Positions 12,426 through 23,969 of a DNA stretch of 64,000 bases are shown in pieces. The number at the start of each line of letters is the position of its first letter. The first letter of the stretch is position 1. A program made the position numbers and the translations under genes. Source of the stretch: Lanius collurio (taxonomy: Eukaryota > Chordata > Aves > Passeriformes > Laniidae); assembly GCA_020086605.1 (NCBI GenBank), contig JACBWW010000029.1:3709411-3773410 (forward strand), written 5' to 3'. The notes under the pieces were generated by a model, which had not been told where the DNA came from, did not search any database, and was given only the letters and a program-made list of their open reading frames with translations.

Positions 12426-14836
12426 GCTGCACACAGAGGGTTTTCCTTTAGCCAAATGGCCATTAACCATATGCTGCATCTGACTTTGAGGATTAGAAGA
12501 CCATAATGAAGTGGATTACAGCAGATCAGTGGCAGGATTGCAGACCAAATCCTCTTTCTAACTGTTCTTCCAGGAGTAGCTAAGGACTGAACGACCTGTC
12601 CTACAGCACGAGCTTAGCCAGCTGTGGGGCTTTTCCATGCTGTTATCAGAGATGGGATAATCTGGAGCTGTAACCCTGGGTGGGGAGGCTGTGGATGCTG
12701 AATGGCTTCAGGCTGTGCAAGTGTCTCAAACCTGGGGATTTCTGGGTGTCATTTTTGTGGCTTGCCTGGAGAGGGGGGACGGTACTTGAGTGGCTCAAGT
12801 GTTCCCCAGTCACCATTTAATTGTTGCAGACTTGAGTCTCCCTGAAGTGTCTGTAGGTGAGAGAGAGAAAGAATGGATCTGCTGGACATCAGATAGGCAT
12901 TGTAGTGGTCTGAGAAAATCTGGGTTGCCTGAGGCCAGTGCCAGACCCAATGCTGAACCCAGCAGTTGAAGTGGAAAATCTTTCTCCAGTGTAACACATG
13001 CCAGAGTTTGGTAGGAAGGTGCTTCCCACTCCTCAGGAGAGGTTGGTCCTGCCCAAAGGACAGCACTGTCTGGGGCAGGGAGCAGCACGTGGGCACCAGG
13101 CAGGAGGAAACCTGTCAGAAAATGCCAGGCTGGGGCTGGGAAGGCTGGTGAGGATGGTTTGGAGAGGTCGTGGCTGGAGGAGGCAGTGGCAAAGGTCATA
13201 TTTAACCCAGAAAGGTGCAGCTCCCTCCCACTCTGCAGAGCCTGCACAGGCAAAAGCAGCAACTGTGACATGTGAGGAGCAGCTTCAGTAACACCTGCAC
13301 ATGCTCAGGGAAAAGTGTTTGGCTTCCAGAGATGCTGTTCACAAGACACATCAGGGCAATATATCCCAAAGATGTGCCAGGTCTGTCTGAAATATTCATG
13401 CGGGCTCCCTGTAATTTATAGAAACAATCACAGCAGCATAATTATTTCGATGCCTCTTGCTATGAAGAATCTCATCTCTTGTAGGTAAAAATGTGACCTG
13501 CATACCCACACAGCCGTGCTGTGGCCTTCTGGGTGTGCCAGGAGAGAGGAGTCCATGAACTGTGCAATACATCCATTTAAGGATCAAAACATACCCTTTA
13601 GAATACCGTGGTGGATCAGACAACAACACGTTTGCTTAGGGTGAATTTTGGTGAGTTCAGATGAATTTAATTTGTCTAACAGGTGGTGCCTTGTTTGTTA
13701 AAGGCAGCACCTGTAAAGCACCTTTTGCTCTGCAGCTCCCACAGTTCTGAAGTCTATCCTAAGGACAATGCTTAGCTCCCAGGACCCCCCAAAATCCCCC
13801 AAGTATTCTTGCCATTTTGGACCTGTGAAAGGGGTGAGAAACAGGTTACAGGCAGAACCCACTCCTGCAAAATTACAGCTACTAAAACAGCACAGGTGCA
13901 GACCTGCTCCTAGGCAGGAGCAATTTGGGGATGACACAAAGGCTGGTGGTGTGAGACAGACAGGGAAATGGGGACAGATTCTGTATTTTAAGTATCATTT
14001 TCTAAAATATCTGCGAGAAGAAAGGACCTACTGTACTTTCAGGCATAGCTGGTGTAATGTAAATAGGTTCCCAAACCTTCAGTGTCTTTTGTTCTTTGGA
14101 TGGCTTGGCAGAACACTCTGAATCCGTGTGTTTAACTGGGACTGGGTCTGTAAATAAGTGCTCCCTGTTGCTAAGGTTCAAGTGACATTTTTAGTGGCAT
14201 TTGACAGATTTTTAACCTGCTTTCAAGTCTTCTACTGAGCCATTCTATACCCAGGCAGTGAAACTGTCAGGAAGCCTTGGCTTTCATCAAACTGGTGTTA
14301 AATACTTTTGAACTCACAGGTTAGACACAGTCCTGTCAGACTTGCCTGGCAAAGCTTAACTGGTGCTGCTGATGGGCAGTGCTTGTACCCAGAGGTGATT
14401 ATCTGGGAATTTGGGGAGAAAACCCACCCAAAACCAGAGAGGAAATCAGAGCCAGCCTGGTGTGCAGACAGGGTGGTACAGGGTGGTACTGCATCCTGCC
14501 TAAGCAGCTCCCTTATGGGAAATGTCGCTCTGCAAGTGACAAATGAAGAATCAGCTGTTTGCACCCCTCAATATTTTGTTCTCCTTACATTTCCACTAGA
14601 ATCCCAAAGAGGTTTCTTTTGTCCAAAAGGCCGAGTGTTTGCTTTTGAGCACTCAGAACTTGTGACCCTTGTCTTGATCTATTAGCCAGGTGTCCAGCCA
14701 AAATCAATTGCCTAGCAGATGCAGACCATTACCTGAAAAGTCAAGACCTCCATAAATATTGCCGGCCTCATTGTGCTGGTGACAGATCCTGCAGGTTGTT
14801 TTATGTTACAGTTGAACAGTTTAGACATTGCATTTG
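12426..14836. other. Upstream flank of ovomucoid, no gene recognised
   Basis: I cannot identify a gene. Regulatory elements of the ovomucoid gene would be expected in this flank, but I cannot pick any out with confidence beyond the TATA box that follows. Confidence 0.45.
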
Positions 14837-14843
14837 TATATAT
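14837..14843 (+). promoter_or_regulatory. TATA box of ovomucoid (TATATAT)
   Basis: TATATAT sits 77 bases before the ATG. A start site about 30 bases downstream would give a 5' UTR near 53 bases, which is what I recall for chicken ovomucoid. Confidence 0.75.
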
Positions 14844-14919
14844 TTGCAGCCAGCCCTGCAGGGACCATCTCTTGAGCAGTGTGGCAGCAGGCAGCCTGCA
14901 GACTCCAGACACCTCCACC

Positions 14920-17900
14920 ATGACCACAGCAGGGCTTTTGGTGCTCCTCTCCTCCGCTCTTTGCTGCATCCCAGGTGAGTGACTCTCCAGGTGTCCACAG
15001 GGGCTCCCTGCCTGAGTCCTGGCTGTCTTTAAAAGGATAAGACAGAGGCTTCAAAGAGAGAAAATCTCCTTCAGAGGGCTCTGCTGCCTCGGTTGGCATC
15101 ATGCAGGTTGCAGGAGTGTATTCCATGACAGTCCTCAATGGCTCTCTGCTGTAGCTGATTTTTTGTCATAAATATAAGTAACAGCAAGTGGAGTTCTGCG
15201 CTGGCAGCTCGTGCTATTACACTTTGTACACTGATGTTCTAAAACCATTACACTGCTTAGACTTGTACCATTACAGCAAATGGATGAACATTTGAAATAA
15301 GGCCATAAGCAGGGAGTCAGACCTCCAGTAACTAGTAAGGAAAATATTGTAAGTGCACAAGCAAATTCTTTGCAAGACCCTGGCAAATTTCCTGCTATGC
15401 TCTTTCAGCTAATGGAACAGCAAGGGATGAAAACAAGCCCGGGTCTGATGTTCTCACTGCATATTCAATACTGATGAAATTACAAAGCCAAAGACATTTT
15501 TTTCACACTCGGCTTCTTTAAAATGCATATTTCTGACAACAGATGCTGTATGTATTTGCTTGTCCTGTAAGTGACTATTTGCATTTGTCTGTGTTGATTC
15601 AGGTGTATTTTCAGATATGCAACTGCAGTGCTTTAGGGTCAAAACGGATATGTAAGATGATAAGGAAGAAAAAGCTCTTTTGTTTTCAATTAATAACCTT
15701 ACCTATCTCAGAAAATAAAAAGAACAAAGCTATTCAAAAAGATGTTTCATCACAGCCAGCAATAAGCAATGCTATTATGCTTATCAACACAGACAAATAA
15801 AACCCTACACAGTTTATTTAGTTCAAAAAAGAGTCGCTGGAAATCATTCAGCTTGGTCCTGTGCACAGGAATTTTACATCCATATTTCCAGCTTTAATTG
15901 AGGTCTTGTCATATTGGCTTTGGCTCATTCTTTCTGCCTCTCTTTTCTTTTTCAGATACTGCCTTTGGGATTGAGGTGAGTGGAAGATTTCTTTATGCCA
16001 CTTTTCTCAAGTATGTGGTAAAGACATAACCAAAGAAATGGGAAAAGCCTCCAGCCTGTAGATGCGCAGCTGTTTTTCACCTAAGTGTGACACTCATGTC
16101 ATGGTAATCAGATTCTAGAGTGTGAAACACTAAATTTTACTGCTCTTGGCTCCACATCAGTGCTGTATGTTAATAATATTTTAGTAGTAATGATACAAAG
16201 TTTTTTGATTAATTAATTTTCCGGCAACTTCAATTGGTCTAAGATTTAAGATGGAAATATATAACTAGTTCTGAACTGTAGAAATAGACTGTGGTATCAG
16301 AGCCTACCTAAGGGCAACATATGGAAAGACTAAAACCCCATGAGCTGCTCCAGCTTCCACACACCAGGTGGTTAGTCTTGGTCCTCTGAAAAAAACATGA
16401 TCAGTGTATTAAAAATGAAAAAGTAAAAACAGAAGTGTGCTGGAGGGGCCACGAGAATAGAACAACTAGGGACCAATGGAGAGTCTTTATAAAATGATGC
16501 CAAGAGAGCACGAGAGAGCCTCATTGAATTACCCCATCCAGGGGGCTGCATGGTTCAAGCTCTCCCCTCCTCCTCCACCTCTTCTCCTGCTGTGTGGGGA
16601 CATCTCTGGAGGAAGGATTCACCAGTTACCACATGGACCCACAGCAGAAGTTTGTGCTGTGGCAGTGAGAACTGGCTGTACCAGCTCAGTGTCCCACACA
16701 AAATGAGAGTTGGGAACGTAACAGGTCTTCTCACCCTGCTGCTGTGATTCCTCTGGCAGGTGGACTGCAGTACATACCCCAACACCACAAATGAGGAGGG
16801 CAAAGAGGTGCTGGTCTGCAGCGAGGCCGTCAGCCCCATCTGCGGTTCCGATGGCGTCACCTACGGCAACGAGTGCCTGCTCTGTGCCTACAACGCGTGA
16901 GTTCTGCATGGGGACCTCAGGCAGCACGGCTCAGAGCTCCTGGCAGCACCACTGCTCACCAGTCAGTGATCTGTCACAAGTCACCTGGCTCAATTCCTTC
17001 AAAATGGGCTTGGGTATCACAGCACAGCGCTCAGGCAGCGCTTTAGTCACCGTGTCTTTCTTTTGCTTGTGTAATTTATTCAGGTTTTCTTTCCTCCAGC
17101 TCAAGGATCAGCCAAGTGATGGCTCTGAGAGCACATCTCATCCCAGCAAAAGGATGGAGATGCTCTGCTCAGAGCTGCCCAAAATGGTTCTAAAGCTTAC
17201 CAGGGTTTTACATCCCTGCCAGCCACTCAGCTGGTTAGAGAGGGTGGCACTACCTTCTCAAATATATGTATTAAAAAGCCTGACTGAGAAAGAGCCAGCT
17301 TTCCCTTGTATTAATTTTAGCACCATTTGATGTAGCCAGGTATCTTTGCTGAACTTCTTAACATTTGTCTTTCCCTCTGCAGAGAATATGGAACCAATGT
17401 CAGCAAAGACCACGATGGAGAATGCAAGGATGTTGCCCCTGTAAGTTCAACCACGGGCAAAACAAGGGGTGTGTCCTGCTTCTGAGTGGCCAAAGGTGCT
17501 TATTGAAATAATTCAAACCCTAAACAAGAGTACAGATGAGCTGTCAGAATCTCACAGTGGTCATCTCCAAGTGAGCTGTCATCGTGGTGACTCACGGAAA
17601 AGCTTTTTCCTGCTGTGGTGGTGTCCTGCGTGGCCAGGCAGACACATTCACCAGATCTACTCGTGTGCTGCAAGCAAGGGCTTCACCAGTGCTTTTTTTG
17701 TTCCCTCACCAGGTGGACTGCAGCAGGTACCCCAACACAACCAGTGAGGAGGGCAAAGTGGTGCTGCTCTGCACCAAAGACCTCCGCCCCGTCTGCGGGA
17801 CCGACTGGGTCACCTACGACAACGAGTGCCAGCTCTGTGCCCGGAACGTGTGAGTACTGAGCACAGGGTCAGTGCTCCTGGAACTGCTCTTCTGAGTAGC

Positions 17901-20095
17901 AGGACTTCTGCCTTGTCTGTGAGGTGCTTGGACTTTGGCCCTCCCCTTTTCCTCCTGACTAAACGTTGTTTTCCTCTGGGATTAGAATGAAAGCCGTGCC
18001 TTTGATCCAGACAGAGGAGTAGAGGGCTGGGTGGGGATCTCACACAGGGCAGGATGCTTCTCTCAGCTGAGTTGAAAGGGTCTGTGTGCAGATGCTGCCA
18101 TGCAGAGGACAGCAGCTAACCTAAGGGACATTGACATTGTCACACAGCCTGTCTCCTCATCCACCCCTGCCCCTCACATCTTGCTGTAAACCAGCACTCT
18201 GGCAGGCAGTGACACCGCCTGAGCTGGAGCCTGGGGCCACGCAGACACAACCTAAGCTGGATGTCTCCTGTATCCCATACAGGCTGAGGGATCCTCAGCA
18301 TTCCTGGGTGATGGGGTTCCAGCTGAACAGGCTGCTTGTAGAGCTCCCTAATGCAGGTCTCTTCCCTCCCCAGAGAATCTGGAACCAGTGTTGGCAAGAA
18401 GACTGATGGTGAATGTAAGAAGGAAATTATTACAGTAAGTGAACTGGGTGATCAGGGGCTGGGGTTTGGTCCTGCTGCTGTCAGGGGAAGCACTGCCAGT
18501 GTCTGCAGCAGCCTCCAGACCAGCAGTGGCCTGCAGAAGTGAAACAGCTGCTGTGCTGCAGCACAGGGGGGATTTTGCTTTCTCTACACGTAATAAATGT
18601 TTTTCGTGTGAATGCCAGGGAAGGAGCAGGTGCCTGCTCAGAAAAAGTTCAGTAAAGGAGTAGCAGAAATAATCCACCAGGGTAGAAGTATGAATAAGAG
18701 CAGAGAATAGCTTTTGAGGTCAGACCAGTGGTCCATCAAGCCCGTGACAACTTGGTGCAGAGCCTGCTTTTGGAAGGGGCTGTGAGCATTTGCTGTGTAG
18801 GAAAGGGTGAGAGTAGAGAACGTAGAGAAGAGTGATTTCTACTCTTCCAGCCTTCAGCTGTTTTCAGGTGGAGGACCTCAGCTAGGTGTGATTTCTGTGC
18901 AGTCAGCAAGCCTTGATAGAGCTCTCCTCTGTGAAATTGCTCAGCCTTTTCCTGCACCCAGACACATTTTTTTCCCTACAATGCTTCTCAGCAAGCACAG
19001 CACCCATTGCTCCAGGAAACAGAACCCCACTCTTGCAGTAACTAGCTACATGCTGATCTTCCAGTTTTACAACTCCAGGAGGGATACTGGGCCCTTATTG
19101 AGGATCAGCACAGCATTTCTCCACACACAAGTGTTTTCCCATTTAATTTCCTGGCCAGCTTGGGAACACAGAGCACAGCACCTTCACCAAGTGAACTGCT
19201 GCTGCTTGGAAATGCTGTGATCGGGTTATGATATACTTCTCTTCAAACAGGAAATTATGATCTATTTTTATATTATTAAATTCTCCTGGCACAGGAGAAA
19301 CTGACACCTCAGTTTACATCAGATGTGCAAGGAAGTTAATTACTTTCAGTAAGATTGGTATCATTAGTGCTGCAGCTCTAGCTCGGGGTTCAAGCCCTTC
19401 TGCTACTGACTCCTTCACATCAGTCTTTTATTTTTGTTTGCTCTTTGCAGGTTGACTGCAGTGACTACCCCAAACCTGTCTGCACACTTGACTACATGCC
19501 TCTCTGTGGCTCTGACAACACAACATACAGCAATAAGTGTAACTTCTGCAACGCAGTCGTGTATGTACAAATATGGGGACATTTGTGTTATCATTTACCT
19601 CCTGTGGGCACAAGTTTGCACAGTTGCTGCTTTTTTGTTTGCTGGACACTATTGATTAGGGATTTGCATTTTAGGAGGGAATGTCAGCCACAGTGTCAAG
19701 CATTCATTTGTTTTTTTTCATTAGAGCATAAAAAGAGCTATGGCTGCTTTGTTAGTGTGAATGATTCAAAGACCATTTAACCTTAATGGAATTTTTATTG
19801 CATATTGCAAAGGAAATTACTTTTGAAAATCTGCTATAGTTTTCCCACAGATATTTTCAGTCTTAAGAAAGGGTTAAATTGTTTCACTCATCTCTTAATA
19901 ATCAAGTAGCAACTGAGATTATGAGTCTGCAAGTTCCTTGGCTTTGGAGCAGGATCCCATCTGACACCATCTCTAGGAGCCATCAAAAAGATGGATTATA
20001 GCAGGCAGGACTCTGAGTTTAATTCATTCTTTCCTCTCCTTGCTTTCAGGGACAGCAATGGGACAGTCACTTTAAGCCATTTTGGAAAATGCTGA
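14920..20095 (+). CDS. OVM (SPINK7): Ovomucoid (three-domain Kazal inhibitor), complete
   Basis: Major egg-white trypsin-inhibitor family protein. Eight exons: 14920-14974, 15956-15975, 16760-16896, 17383-17440, 17713-17849, 18374-18434, 19451-19560, 20050-20095. They join in frame to 207 aa (the chicken precursor is about 210). A signal peptide ([18 protein letters not shown], cleavage likely after AFG) precedes three six-cysteine Kazal domains at about residues 26-90, 91-156 and 157-207. Domain 3 ([13 protein letters not shown], ending SHFGKC) is unmistakably the ovomucoid third domain. Predicted P1 residues are Glu47, Lys112 and Leu169; only domain 2 looks trypsin-directed. N-glycosylation sequons include two NTT, NVS and NGT. 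Oddities are Trp122 in domain 2, where Gly or Asn is usual (GTDW), and an acidic P1 in domain 1. The Val-Ser dipeptide that chicken can add before domain 3 by alternative splicing is not available at this acceptor. Confidence 0.97.
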
Positions 20096-20211
20096 GTATC
20101 AGTGCTGAGAGAATTCACCACAGGATCCCCACTGGCAAATCCCAGCTAAAGATCTCACCTCAGTTCATTTTACCCTCTGGGGAACTCAGCTCACTCCTGA
20201 TTTTCTTTCTC

Positions 20212-20217
20212 AATAAA
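20212..20217 (+). terminator. Polyadenylation signal AATAAA of ovomucoid
   Basis: AATAAA lies 117 bases after the TGA stop. Confidence 0.85.
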
Positions 20218-20239
20218 TTAAATCAGCAACATTTCCCTG

Positions 20240-21850
20240 TCTTCTTTCATGTGTTGTCTCATGAAACATTTCTTGTGATTTGTTGAATGATGATGCCAGG
20301 CAGAATAAGTTACGTGCTCAAAGCTCTGGGATAGAACAAGAACAACGTCTTGCTTCCTTCCCTCTCATAAAAAGCAGAAAAATTAAATACAGATGCTCAA
20401 ACCCCAGAGCTGTGTGTCTTTGCACATAAATGGCAGTGGCCCTGCACTAGTGCTCAGATCCTTCAGATGTTTGACATTGTAAAGGGCAGAACTGGTGACA
20501 CAGGAGAGTCTCTCCTAAGGTATTCCTGGTGCATTTTCCTTGTCAGCAAGACTCGATCACACCTTGGTGTGGTGCCCAGAGCTGATGCCCAGTTCTGTCC
20601 TCACCTGAAGTGTTGTTCTCTCAAGGGCACTCAGTTGGCAAACTCCGTATTTCTCAGACATGTGCATTGTCCCTGTCTATTTGTCTAAGTCCTCCAACTG
20701 ACTTATTACCAGATTTTTCTCATCTTGGAGTTATCCTTTAACACCCTTCAAGTGTTTTAAGATAAATGCCTTCCTAGGTGTGGTGCCTACTCCTGCCTAC
20801 TTGTCTTCTCTCAGTCTTCAATTACACAATGCTCTTTGCCAGCCCAAGGAGTACTTCAGCAGTGTTTCAAAATCCAAGGACAAAGTCTCCTTCTGTTTCT
20901 TGAGAGTGTGACCTGTCATTGGCGTATTGTGCATAAAATTTATTTTGCTTTTGTCTTCTGTTTGAGTATTGAATTGAGGGTTTTTTGATCCACACAAGAG
21001 AAGCATAAATAAATTGGGTTTATCCCTTCTAAAACATAGTATCTCCCACATGCATTTCTTCTGGGAATCCGAGGGAGAGTGGTGCTTGTTCTCCTTGATA
21101 GAGGTTGTCCCAAAAAAGCAATGCTTTGGTGGTAAAACAAAGAATTTATGTAGAGATGAGCAGATGGATGAAGCAGTGATTTCCAGATTGAGTTCAACTT
21201 TTCTAGGATCCACACTAGAGTTTCAAATCATTCTGTCATCATCATACTAAAAGTCTATTACTGCAAAGCTAATGGCTTTTAGGGGAAATAAGAATTGTAA
21301 ATTTTTTTTGCATAATCCCATAAAAGATTCTCCATCCCTTGTCATTTCCAAGGACTCCTTTCAGTGTCTGGGGTGCCCTCTTGCTTGCCTTCCTGCTTCA
21401 TTTCTTTCCTGCTTTCACTACAACTTAGTGATGTTTAACTTGGGTGAAGCACAAAGATGAAAGAAGGCCCTTTCTGCTATGGAAGCATTTCATTCAGTGT
21501 TTTTCTCGTGAAAAAGCACTGCACAAAAATAGGCACTGATAGGTGCACACAGAGAAAACCTGACAGCAGTTTGTGCAGTCACTCTTTTGCCTGCAGGAAT
21601 TTTCTGTGGTCCTTCAGAAGGAAACTGTCACATATTTCACTTAAAATAACGACGCAGAGGGTGTATCTAACACATCTAAACTTCTTGTGACTCCCGTTGA
21701 TGAAGAAACATCCTTCTTGGCTTACAGCACAGCTTACCTCTGTTGAGATTGCCACGGAAACAAAAGGCTGGAAATGTTGCTGCAGGATAAGGGAGGATAA
21801 GGCAAATATGAACATGCACAAACACACCCGCCCCTGTGGTGCGGGCGTAC
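20240..21850. other. Intergenic spacer between ovomucoid and the next Kazal gene
   Basis: About 1.6 kb with no coding signal and no repeat I can name. It should contain the upstream flank of the downstream gene. Confidence 0.5.
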
Positions 21851-21857
21851 ATATAAG
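21851..21857 (+). promoter_or_regulatory. TATA-like box (ATATAAG) of the single-domain Kazal gene
   Basis: ATATAAG lies 91 bases before the ATG in the same relative place as the ovomucoid TATA box. It predicts transcription from about 21,882. Confidence 0.65.
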
Positions 21858-21941
21858 TGTGGTTGTCACCTGAGGACAGAGTACAGGTTGTGTTCCCTGA
21901 GCAAAAGCCAAGCTCTGCTGCTCACAGCTGCTCCAGCCACC

Positions 21942-23824
21942 ATGAAGATCACGGGGGTGTTTCTGCTGTTCTCTCTGGCCCTTTTCTGCATCTCAGGTGA
22001 GTGACTCCGCTGCCTCTTGCTCTGCCTCGGAGTAAGCGCTGGCTGTCTTGAGAATCACAAAAAAACATCCTCAGACTGGAAAGAGTTTCATTCTGCAAGG
22101 ACTTATTTACTCCTAGAAAGATAGTGTTGAAAAGACTTGACATCAGAGACTATCACTTATGGGGTAATATTTTAGCAACAGAACTGAGTGGGTAAGAACA
22201 ACTGTGGGAACAGCTCTACTCTCAGCACTAGTTTATGCATAATGAAAGAAGTGACATGTACGTGGTGCAACCCAGAGACAACCAGTATCTAACCTCTGAA
22301 ATGCTGCAGAAACACAAATAATTTTACTGAATGAAAGCGAAATTTCTTGTAGTCATCCCAAACTGAGGTGCAGTTTGAGAGCCTGAACTGCTGTAGAAGA
22401 TTTATAAATTCACCTCTCACTAAATACTTCTCGTATTTAAGAATAATACTGACAATGCATATAAGATGCTGCCTCTGTGTATTTGTCAGCTTTATGTCCT
22501 TGTTTACCTCAATAATTCACTTCGCTTTGAGTACATGTCCTGCTCCATCTTTTGAACCATGGAAAATGCTTTTCTCTTTTTTGTTTTGCACACCTTTTTG
22601 CATTTTGACTGAACCTTCATTAAAAAAAAAAAGCTACAAAATCAGCACGCAGTATGGCACAACATTCTGCCTGAAATTCCTTTTGTCTAAGAATAATTTG
22701 CTAACACACGGGGAGTCGGAAGTTATGTATTCAGGGCGTGCATTCACAGATTTTAACAGAATCCATGAATTGCATTTGTAACATATTTCCTTTTTTCTTC
22801 TTTTTTTTTAGTTCCAGCTACTGATGCGCTGCAGGTAAGGGACAGATTTTTCTATTCTCCATCCTTTCTTTCCTTAAAGCAGTTTCTGTATAAATCTTTA
22901 CTAATCACATTGTGATTGAGCCTTTCAAAACCCTGAGACACCCAGCTGCCTTAGCAATATTTGCCACAGATATTATCGGGTGAAATTGCCATTTTCATCT
23001 GGTGATAGTTTCAACAAGTAGGGCAGTATTCAGTTCATGTCCAGGTTGTTGTCAAAGTTCCTGCAGCATCATTTACAGTGGTTACACGGGCTCTGCTTGG
23101 CTGGAGACAATGCCCCACTGCATCCTGCTTGTGGGCAGTAAGGGGGGAGATCAAGGGGTGTGTGGGACCTCCTAATGTCACCTTTCTCACCCAGTTTTGG
23201 TTGAGAGCTCTTTTTTTTTTGAATACAGGCTGCATCCCTCTACTGCAGGAACCACAGGACGCTCAGGAATATGTGCACTATGGAGTATGTCCCACACTGT
23301 GGCTCTGATGGTGTCACATACCCCAACAAATGCATGTTCTGCAATGCATTCCTGTACGTATGGAAGAAATCTCTTCACCTAATAAGTGGTGAATTAACTT
23401 AGCTTAAACTGGCTAGTCAGTCTTGGAGACTGGTTGGAGAAGTAAAGTTCTTGTATTGTTTATTTGTTCTCTCACTAGGGAGGGTAATTTTTTTTATTGG
23501 GGGAGTTTTCTGGGAACTCCTTTCTTTCAGATATAAAGAGAGAACACAGCATTTTCCATTTCCTTCTTAAGTGATTTGCAGAAAAGCTTTCTCCCAGTAG
23601 ACTAAGTCTGTTTCCTACAGACTATTTGGTCTTTTAAATTAAGAATTTTTCTTGTCTTCATGTGTCAGTAATAAAAGGAAATACGTGGACTAGAGTTCAG
23701 AAGTCCCTCTGTGATGTAGAGGGGCAGACCAACAGTAAAAGCCCAGATGTTCTATCTCTGACATTTCTTCCTCTGCAGGAGAAGCCGTGGAGTTCTTGGC
23801 TTGAGGTCCCTTAATGCATGTTAA
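21942..23824 (+). CDS. Single-domain secreted Kazal inhibitor (ovoinhibitor domain 7-like)
   Basis: Four exons (21942-21996, 22812-22834, 23229-23353, 23779-23824) join in frame to 82 aa. A signal peptide ([18 protein letters not shown]) is followed by a short linker (VPATDALQ) and one Kazal domain with six cysteines (Cys32, 42, 50, 61, 64, 82), ending in NAC-stop. The core [13 protein letters not shown] and the FCNA motif match the last ovoinhibitor domain in this window at 21 of 27 positions from Cys2 through the exon end, so the gene probably derives from that domain. P1 is Met44, suggesting a chymotrypsin- or elastase-like target. The acceptor at 23229 was chosen over a second AG at 23248 because only the former keeps Cys1 and the frame. 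I cannot assign an official SPINK number. Confidence 0.88.
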
Positions 23825-23944
23825 GTTCTCGGCAAGATTCAGCTGAGAAAGAGGATCCCTCCCTGGCAATACTCCCCATGGCAGATGACTTCCTAAACCC
23901 TTGGCCTGACCCTTAAAAACTTGTCAATCCCGAAACCTTTGCTT

Positions 23945-23950
23945 AATAAA
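23945..23950 (+). terminator. Polyadenylation signal AATAAA
   Basis: AATAAA lies 121 bases after the TAA stop of the single-domain Kazal gene. Confidence 0.8.
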
Positions 23951-23969
23951 AAAACACCCCCAGCACTTA

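Noticed and set aside
16555..16927. - strand open frames opposite ovomucoid exon 3
   Set aside because: Antisense of a conserved Kazal exon; no independent evidence of coding.
23249..23353. Alternative acceptor (ctgcag at 23,243-23,248) for exon 3 of the single-domain Kazal gene
   Set aside because: Using it would shift the frame and remove the first cysteine; the upstream acceptor at 23,228 keeps a complete domain.
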